Shown here one piece after another: positions 57,574 through 64,000 of a DNA stretch of 64,000 nt; positions within the stretch are counted from its first letter, which is position 1; each line of letters begins with the position of its first letter. The notes beneath the pieces are model-generated. The model searched no databases and was not told where the DNA came from. It worked only from the letters and a program-made list of their open reading frames with translations. The stretch is taken from NCBI GenBank assembly GCA_963662155.1, contig OY759262.1, positions 15,023,782-15,087,781 of the forward strand, written 5' to 3'. The stretch comes from Lamellibrachia columna. Its lineage: Eukaryota; Annelida; Polychaeta; Sabellida; Siboglinidae. A program made the translations under genes and the position numbers.

Positions 57574-58300
57574 GTAATTTAATGAAATAACGCTTACATA
57601 AATGTATGATGGCAATGTAAGATGGTGTCGAAAAATAAGTATGTTACCTGTGCTGTGCTCAACACAGCATTTGGGATTTTTTTCACATCTCTGGCCATGA
57701 TGTTATGCCCCTGGTTGACCTGATGTTCCCCTACAGCTTTGAGGGGGCTTTGATGTTTGTGTATTCTTTTTTTTTGAGTCTGGACCCTAGTGACCTGGTG
57801 GTATTGCCTACATAAATTGTATTAATTCGTGACCCTTTATCTCATATATCGCCCCACACATCTTGTTTGTTTGGGTTTTGTCCTTGGGGTGTACCCTAAA
57901 GCTATGGATCTCATGGTGTTGTAAGGTTTGTGGTAAGTCCCCATTCCGCGTTACTCCTCTTCGTGCCCGGTGGCACATAAGGTATCAACAAGAGAGCGTC
58001 ACTGCTGTCGGTCTGCTGTCCATTTGGTGATGGTGTTCCATGTCAGGCTGAGTTGCACATAGATGCAACCAAAATTAAGGATTTGAAGGATTCAATATTT
58101 TATTACCATGCACAATAAATCGTGAGGAATGCCCTTTTTGTCAACGTCGGCAGACATACAATAAATACCTGTTTAGAAAACCTTTTTTCTGCTTTCATAC
58201 GTATTCGGGTCATAACGGGTATAAAATATATACATATAAATATGTATTGAGGTCTTAAAGGTTTAACCATTGTTATGTGTGTTCTCCGCCCTGTCTCCAG
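57574..58300. other. Intron 5 of the TRERF1-like gene
   Basis: GTAATT to GTCTCCAG. No repeat or RNA gene recognised. Confidence 0.85.
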
Positions 58301-59766
58301 GACCTGCAGCAGGAGGAGGACAGTAAGAAGTCGGTGTTGCTGCTGCCACAGACAAAGACAGACCCAACGACATCCGGCTCCATGTCACCAGACAGATGCA
58401 TGACGTCAATGCCACTGTCACTAGCCATGCCTGACAAGCCAGTGAACGTCGTGAAGCCAGCAACCAGTGAGCACGTGATTGTGGTGAAGCCAAAAGATCG
58501 ACCACTGAAGAACCCATACATTAGCCTCCAGCGAATGCCAGGCTACCCACCGCAGGTGAGCGACGGCGACATAGGCAGCGCCAGTGGCATGCAGTTGCTG
58601 CTGCAGGCGGCCGGCCAACTCGGACAGCTGCCACCTAGTGGCAAGATTCACCTGCAACATCAGCATGAGGATCTCCAGCAGGGGACCCTGACGGCAGAGA
58701 GCATTGCAGTGTCGATGGCGCGCTACACGGAGGGCATGACGACAAACCCACACGTGGGGATGTCGATGAGATTACCGCCCCGCTACGCTACCACAATGGA
58801 CAGCGGTGATTCGGCATTCAGTGAGCCCCATCCCGTTACATCCCAGCTGGGGTTGTACCGTGGGGGCGGCACAGCAGACATGGGGTTGTCAGGGCGGCGC
58901 AGCATGGTTCCGGCGGTGCTGCCCGGACTGGGGAACGGACAGCAGGGGATTAACAGTCCTGGACTGGGAAGTCATCCCTCCACCCCCAGCCACCCTCTCA
59001 CCCCCTCACACCCCCTCACCCCAAATCATCCTCTCACCCCCAATGCATGTCAGATGCAGGCCAGTCAGCCACCCACGCCAAATCACCCCCTTACCCCAAG
59101 TGCGTGTCAGATGCATCGCAGTCAGCCACCAACGCCCAATCACCCCCTCACTCCAAATCACACACTCACACCTAGTCACCCTCAAACTCCGAATCACCCC
59201 CTCACCCCAAATCATTCCCTCGGTCAGAACCATCATCACAACATGATGGCGCATCCTCACACCCCAAACCACAGTCTCACACCCAGTCACCCCCACACCC
59301 CCAATCACCCCATCACACCTAATCACCCCCACACCCCCAATCAGACGTTGACGCCTACACACAAGTACCGCTTCCAGTTCCCCCCACAGGCGCCGCTAGT
59401 TGAGTCAACCCCCAATATATACCAGCAGCAACAACAACAGATGATGGATATGGAACAGCAGATGCAGCATCGGCAGATACAGCAGAGCTACTGCTCCCAG
59501 CAGCTGCAGCAGCAGAGCCCGCAGCTGCAGCCCCGGAGCCCGATGATCCAACAACAGCAGAGCCCAATGTTGCAACAACAGCAGAGCCCGATGTTGCAAC
59601 AACAGCAGAGCCCGATGTTGCAACAACAGCAGAGCCCGATGCTGCCCCAGTCTATGTCGATACCACAGCTGCAAGCTTCCCAACAAATTCAGCATCAGCT
59701 GCAGTCCCAGCAGCAACATCAACATCAGTTCATGCTGCAACCACCTCCAAGCTTACTGCAGCAGCA

Positions 59767-59803
<37 letters not shown>

Positions 59804-60773
59804 CAAGCTGCAGCAGAACTCCTCCAGCAGCAGATGTCTAGTGATAATCTGCAGAATCTACAGCTGGGTCCAAGTGAGTCGGACCTTCAGGAAGAGCTAC
59901 ACGAACTCCTCGAACAGGAGCAGCAACAGCAACAGCAACAACTAGAACAACAGCTGGAACAGCAGCAGCAACTGGAACAGCAGCACTTGGAGCAGTTTAG
60001 ACAGCAGCAGATGCAGCAAGCAGCAGTGACAATGGCAGACATGCTGGAAGGGGTTGACAGCCAGTTTGCCTCCGGTAAGGACTCAATGTGTTTTGACGAT
60101 CCACTGGCCAAGTCTACCCTGAACACGATCGTTGATGAGCTCTTCTGTCCAATCCAGTCGCAGTCATCTCTGTCGGTGCCACGTGAACGCAAGCGGCGTG
60201 CCAGTGCTGATGCGGACAGATTCCTGCAGCCGAAGCGAACATTTCCATCCCCCATTCCCAGCTGTCTGAAGGATGGTCACTGCAGTGGAGGGAAGTCATT
60301 GCCAGTCTCTCAGGCACCCATGTCCAGGCCACAGGAAGACAACCAAATATTCCCACGCCCGCAGACGGTGACCGCAGACTCGTTCCAGCGTCCTGTTGGC
60401 ATGTCAAGGGGGCGTCACCTTTCTGGTGGTGGCAAGCCGGCGCAGGACAGTGCTGCCTTGTTGAATGGCACCGCAGTGTTCCGCAGTCCGAGTCCTGCAC
60501 GACCAAAGAAGAAGCACCGACCGGAACCGCTCATCATTCCACCGCATGTCAACCATTTTGGATTCCCCAGTCGGTTGCGCTCGCCGCGGCTGTGGGACGG
60601 CACGCCACGCAGCACCGCTGGCGGTCGTGGCACCACTCCACCGCCGTACACACCGCCGCCAATGTTGAGTCCTGTACGCAGTGGCTCGGGACTGTTTTGG
60701 AAAATCCAGGGTCAATGGCCAATGACACCAAAATCAGCACCCATCTTTCCCCGATTGTCGCTCAGTCGAAGAG
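58301..60773 (+). CDS. TRERF1-like: TRERF1/ZNF541-family protein, giant S/T-P and Q-rich exon
   Basis: 2473-bp exon (about 824 residues), acceptor CTCCAG (58300), donor AGAG|GTAAGT (60774), phase 0 in and 1 out. Parts in order: KPKDRPLKNPYISLQRMPGY motif; a G/S/M-rich stretch; an S/T-P region (about 58970-59360) built from a six-residue unit of HPLTPN/HPHTPN type; a glutamine-rich region (59418-60020) with five QQSPMLQ-like repeats and a long polyQ run from CAG/CAA codons; LEGVDSQFASGKDSMCFDDP; a basic patch RERKRRASADADRF (possible nuclear localisation signal); and the block PPYTPPPMLSPVRSGSGLFW, which resembles the conserved region before ELM2 in TRERF1. The mass of SP/TP sites suggests control by proline-directed kinases (inference). 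Vertebrate orthologues are also Q/P-rich here, but the regular TPNHP repeat looks lineage-specific. Confidence 0.93.
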
Positions 60774-61063
60774 GTAAGTTTTTATTAGATACCATGGCCT
60801 CATTATTTCAGTCATGTTTACAATATCTTTTTAATTTACAATTTGTATTACCTCATCAAAAAGCTATCATTACAGATATTTCATTACAGTTACTATAAAA
60901 TATAAGAAAATATCACCACATACAATCTTGTCTTATTTACAGTGGCATTTCTGTGTGATATTTTATGTTGTTTTCTGAACCAGATATATTGTATTTCCTC
61001 AGTGCGTATATAGAACTAGTAAAATTACCCATGAAAATCACAGTTCTGTAATAGAACTATATC

Positions 61064-61066
<3 letters not shown>

Positions 61067-61113
<47 letters not shown>
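61067..61113. repeat. (TA)n microsatellite
   Basis: Pure TA tract in intron 6. Confidence 0.95.
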
Positions 61114-61116
<3 letters not shown>

Positions 61117-61143
61117 AATTTGGAGGACCATAAATCCTAATTA

Positions 61144-61362
61144 CTGTATTTGACCTATTAAGCATACATTGCGCTAATCAGCAGGATCCATAATTGTAAT
61201 TTGACTAGTGTGGAGCAACCGAAAAGTGTCGCCATCTGGCATTGAACAGTTGGCACCATTTTTCAGTTGTTCTACACTAGTCACCAAATGACACCAGATT
61301 CATTGACATTTTTCCATGGCCCAATTTTGTTCAAGTGTTCTGTACGCTTCTGTCAAATACGG
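61144..61362. mobile_element. 219-bp TA-flanked MITE, copy 1
   Basis: Begins CTGTATTTGACCTATTAAGC and ends GCTTCTGTCAAATACGG, with TA on both sides (61142-61143, 61363-61364). Shares inner blocks AATCAGCAGGATCCATAATT, GTGTCGCCATCTGG and ACAGTTGGCACCA with 63598-63906. A TA target suggests a Tc1/mariner-type helper, but the TIR is not one I can name. Confidence 0.75.
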
Positions 61363-61799
61363 TATATCTGTGTTAATTTTATTTACTCTAAATACACATG
61401 ATGCAGTTCTCTCTGACATGTATGGAATAATTTTTTACAAATTTCTCGCTTCACACAAATATAACTTCAGCCAGTTTTATATATATATATATAATTGTCA
61501 TTGTTTTTGCCTCTCAGGAAACTTGTTTTCTTTCCGTGTATATCTGGGCAAAATCTCTCTTCCTTCATCGAGAGATTCGGCCGAGACCAGTTTTTTTAGA
61601 GGTAAAAACAATGTAAAATTTTACAATCTGAGAAACTGGAACGTCAATCCAGTCATACAGTTTTATATACTTCTGGTATAGGCATTAACGGATACTGCAG
61701 AACTGTACAGATGTGTAGTAGATTCATCAATAGTTATAACATAATTTGTAACTATAAATAAACTGGTGGGAAATTTGTTTCTGCCCATACCTCTCCCAG

Positions 61800-61923
61800 G
61801 AAGCCTTGACAACAGAGCCATCATACTGCCTGGAGCCATTGTTTCGGAGCCAATCTCGGAGGAAGTTGAAGAAGAAGTGATTGAACCGGAGCCAGAACCA
61901 CCACCAGAGACGGATATACAGCC
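61800..61923 (+). CDS. TRERF1-like: TRERF1/ZNF541-family protein, acidic exon before ELM2
   Basis: Acceptor CTCCCAG (61799), donor CC|GTATGT (61924), phase 1 in, 2 out. Encodes SLDNRAIILPGAIVSEPISE then an acidic run and ETDIQP. The donor choice is set by the next exon: it alone gives the in-frame DIQP-HVNVGPQFQ joint. Reading on without splicing meets a stop at 61976. Confidence 0.88.
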
Positions 61924-62176
61924 GTATGTAGTGCATTTTGGGATAGGTCCAAAAAGTTACCAGGCTAAGAAGAACTAATGATAGGGAACTCTGTCGGTTC
62001 TAACGATGGAAATTTTCTTTCCATTCCCTGAAGGCATTATATTTTTGATATAGCAAGGTGTAGTTGGTTTATTAGTTTCTATTCTGCATTTTAGTAACAC
62101 TGGATATGCATCTCAATGTTTACGTGTTTCAAAAGATATTTATAATTTCCTTATACCGTTTCTCTTTGTTCTACAG
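61924..62176. other. Intron 7 of the TRERF1-like gene
   Basis: 253 bp, GTATGT to TTCTACAG; nothing else seen. Confidence 0.85.
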
Positions 62177-62226
62177 GCATGTCAATGTTGGTCCACAGTT
62201 TCAAACCATGTTACCCAAATTCGTCG
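62177..62226 (+). CDS. TRERF1-like: TRERF1/ZNF541-family protein, ELM2 domain start (50-bp exon)
   Basis: Too short for an ORF scan. Acceptor TTCTACAG (62176), donor G|GTAAGT (62227), phase 2 in, 1 out. Encodes HVNVGPQFQTMLPKFVG with a shared first codon. This is the start of an ELM2 domain (family pattern I-x-VG-x-x-Y/F-Q-A-x-x-P), which recruits HDAC1/2 in corepressor scaffolds. Both neighbouring exons join it in frame. Confidence 0.9.
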
Positions 62227-62745
62227 GTAAGTAGTAAACAGTACCTGACAGCTACACTTATCAACCTTGTGCAGCCATAAAGTCTATATTTGTGTAAGTG
62301 TACAGATATTTTTGCCAACTTCAGTTTGGCTTTTAACCTATGCCTTATCAATAAACTTCTATTAAATATGCTCTTTTAAGATTTTTAAAGACAATAGAGC
62401 ACAATGAATATGGTCACATGTGGCAAATTATGGTTATAATACAATAATAACAAGAAAACTTCTGTCGTGCCTAAATCGTTGGAAACCTGATCTCAGAGAT
62501 GCATCGAAAATTAAATCTCTAAATATTGTTAAAGTTGTCAACAGATTGATAAATACTCTTGGGAGCTCAGGTGAGTTAATGCAGTTAAAAGTCTTCAAAT
62601 ACTGACAGCATTTTATCGTGTGTTCTGCTTACCTAACAAGGTTTCTTAAACTGTGTCATTGATGTCACATCAATCTTGAGTGATAGGCGACGGTGACGTC
62701 ATCAGTTTATGTGTGATGACATCATCATTTGTGTTGTGGTGGCAG
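62227..62745. other. Intron 8 of the TRERF1-like gene
   Basis: GTAAGT to TGGTGGCAG. A 61-codon ORF at 62420-62605 has no known motif. Confidence 0.8.
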
Positions 62746-62832
62746 GAGACAAGAAGAATGCCCTGGACAGCCCCTTGAAAGAAGCCATCATGTGGAACCC
62801 AGATAACATGAACAATTTAACAGAGGAGGAAG
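62746..62832 (+). CDS. TRERF1-like: TRERF1/ZNF541-family protein, ELM2 domain continued
   Basis: Acceptor TGGCAG (62745), donor GAAG|GTGGGT (62833), phase 1 in and out. Encodes DKKNALDSPLKEAIMWNPDN then MNNLTEEE. The IMWNP corresponds to the LLWKP/LVWNP block in the middle of ELM2. The remaining ELM2 helices and the SANT domain should follow beyond the window. Confidence 0.9.
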
Positions 62833-64000
62833 GTGGGTCTATTGAAAGGTTGAATTGCCTTTCTGGAAGAAATTCTTCCGGCCTGGCCTAAAATGTGTGC
62901 ATCTGCATGTGTGGATGTTTGCAGGGGTACGCGTGGGAAGTATCTATGCTTATTATAAAATAGTTTTCTTGGGTTAGCTCAGGTGTCATTTATGCATTTA
63001 TTGTTTATAGGATTGCGGTGTGCATGAACAAAATATGTTGCTGTGCACAAATAACAACGTAACAAAACCCCAGCAGCTAATATAGAAGACCTCGGTTATA
63101 CAAAATAAAAACAATTATACACAGTGACAGTGCTTATACACAGTCTAATTCAGATCACTGATAATTAATGAGGTAAAGATCTCAGTTTTGGTATTGTTCA
63201 AGTTCAGTTTAATAATACAGTGGTTCCCCCCAACACATGTAAAGTAATTAATAAAATAATTAAAAGTAAAACACTGCATTGTTAAAATAAGGAATCCTTC
63301 TGAACAATATTTCATCCATGAAGACAATATGCATGTCACTGGCGTTGTTTAGCATAACAGCCAGGTCTGCTGTTACCTGGAGAATTAAACACTGTACAGG
63401 TGCTCTTGTCTGGACTAAGCCAGGCCTATGTCACGTAACATCATCAATTAGGAGAGTCAATGCCGCAGTGATTGATTCATTCATTTTTGTGATTGATCAG
63501 ATGATGTAACGCAGTTTGTAGATTAAAACTTGAATGTCATAAGCAGGTGTTTTGTTTGGGTACAACTCACCTGGCACCTGGAGGGGAGTTGGAAGTAGTA
63601 TTTGATTTATTAAGCATACATGCCCTAATTAGCATACACCCCCTTTTTTAATCAGCAGGATCCATAATTATAGTAATTTGACTAATGTGGAACAACAGAA
63701 GCGTGTCGCCATCTGGTGTTAAACAGTTGGCACCACCTTTCAGTTCTACACTAAGTCACCAGTTGACACCACTAGTGTTAAACAGTCACATTATTGTCTA
63801 GAGAAAAAAATTTAAGTTTATGTTTTTTTTAAACCAAATTCCTAGACATTTTTCTATGGCCCAAATTTTTTTCAGGCGTACTGTACGCTTATTAGATAGA
63901 ATATGGTATGTTTTGAATGAGATTCTAAAAGCCATAGATTCTTTCTACCTGGCATCTATGCCAGGAGAAGTAGTATAATGGTATAAATTTGTGACCTGTC
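62833..64000. other. Intron 9 of the TRERF1-like gene (window-truncated)
   Basis: Starts GTGGGT. I found no SANT-encoding exon up to the end. Contains MITE copy 2 (63598-63906). Confidence 0.8.
63598..63906. mobile_element. 309-bp TA-flanked MITE, copy 2
   Basis: Same family as 61144-61362: begins GTATTTGATTTATTAAGCAT, ends ACGCTTATTAGATAGAATAT then GG, with TA on both sides. About 90 bp longer than copy 1 through inner insertions (near 63630 and 63790). More diverged at the ends. Confidence 0.7.

Larger units (their letters stand above)
60774..61799. other. Intron 6 of the TRERF1-like gene
   Basis: GTAAGT to CTCTCCCAG. Contains a (TA)n tract (61067-61113) and a 219-bp MITE (61144-61362). 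Confidence 0.85.
17344..62832 (+). other. TRERF1-like: TRERF1/ZNF541/MIDEAS-family gene model (eight coding exons, 3' end outside window)
   Basis: Gene-level entry. Exons 17344-18295, 55917-56268, 56613-56945, 57474-57573, 58301-60773, 61800-61923, 62177-62226 and 62746-62832 join without a phase break. They give about 1473 residues from ATG 17395. Order: disordered N-terminus; C2H2 fingers 1-3 (about residues 375-460); finger 4 (about 530-560); S/T-P repeats (about 785-915); glutamine-rich region (about 930-1135); the conserved PPYTPPPMLSPVRSGSGLFW block; an acidic stretch; and the start of ELM2. Vertebrate relatives bind HDAC1/2 and DNTTIP1 through ELM2-SANT to form the mitotic deacetylase complex. 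A nuclear DNA-binding corepressor scaffold is the expected role. Confidence 0.88.

Noticed and set aside
59006..59740. Minus-strand ORFs of 110-122 codons opposite the large TRERF1-like exon (58421-60715)
   Set aside because: Shadows of the S/T-P and CAG-rich coding strand; leucine- or serine-rich antisense repeats without motifs.
62833..64000. SANT-domain exon of the TRERF1-like gene
   Set aside because: No frame with SANT-like tryptophans between plausible splice sites.

Overview
This is animal (metazoan) nuclear DNA, most likely from a marine invertebrate with a large, AT-rich, repeat-laden genome. Genes are split by GT-AG introns of up to about 37.6 kb. Introns and spacers carry several LINE classes, a tRNA-derived SINE family, short TIR transposons, long (TA)n tracts and several satellites. 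The species cannot be named from the sequence.

Two genes are supported, arranged head to head around 15.4-15.8 kb. On the minus strand is the start of an atlastin gene (ER-shaping dynamin-like GTPase): first coding exon 15347-15398 and P-loop exon 6647-6861; later exons lie beyond position 1. On the plus strand is a gene of the TRERF1/ZNF541/MIDEAS family (zinc-finger, ELM2-SANT scaffold proteins of the HDAC1/2 'MiDAC' type). It has a probable 5'UTR exon ending at 15813 and eight coding exons from 17344 to 62832. These encode four C2H2 fingers, a very long S/T-P and glutamine-rich exon, and the first part of the ELM2 domain. The SANT part must lie beyond position 64000. Every exon joint assigned here keeps phase. 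Between the two genes lie two perfect palindromic CRE sites flanking an inverted CCAAT box, a likely shared promoter.

Layout: 1-6646 atlastin intron 2 (20-bp satellite, perfect 57-bp hairpin); 6862-15346 atlastin intron 1 (SINE, two CR1/Jockey-like LINE copies, one split by a TTAA-flanked element); 15347-15813 shared promoter and first exons; 17344-18295 first coding exon of the TRERF1-like gene; 18296-55916 its giant intron, filled with a hAT-like element, an endonuclease-RT LINE with a nested LINE fragment, a decayed hAT transposase, MITEs and tandem arrays of 62, 44, 73 and 22 bp; 55917-62832 the remaining coding exons; 62833-64000 the following intron.

The most interesting structure is at repeat level. 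One tRNA-derived SINE family appears to have seeded two unrelated satellites from two different parts of its sequence. Several transposon insertions can be resolved to the base by their target-site duplications, and in two cases removing the insert restores the reading frame of the host LINE.
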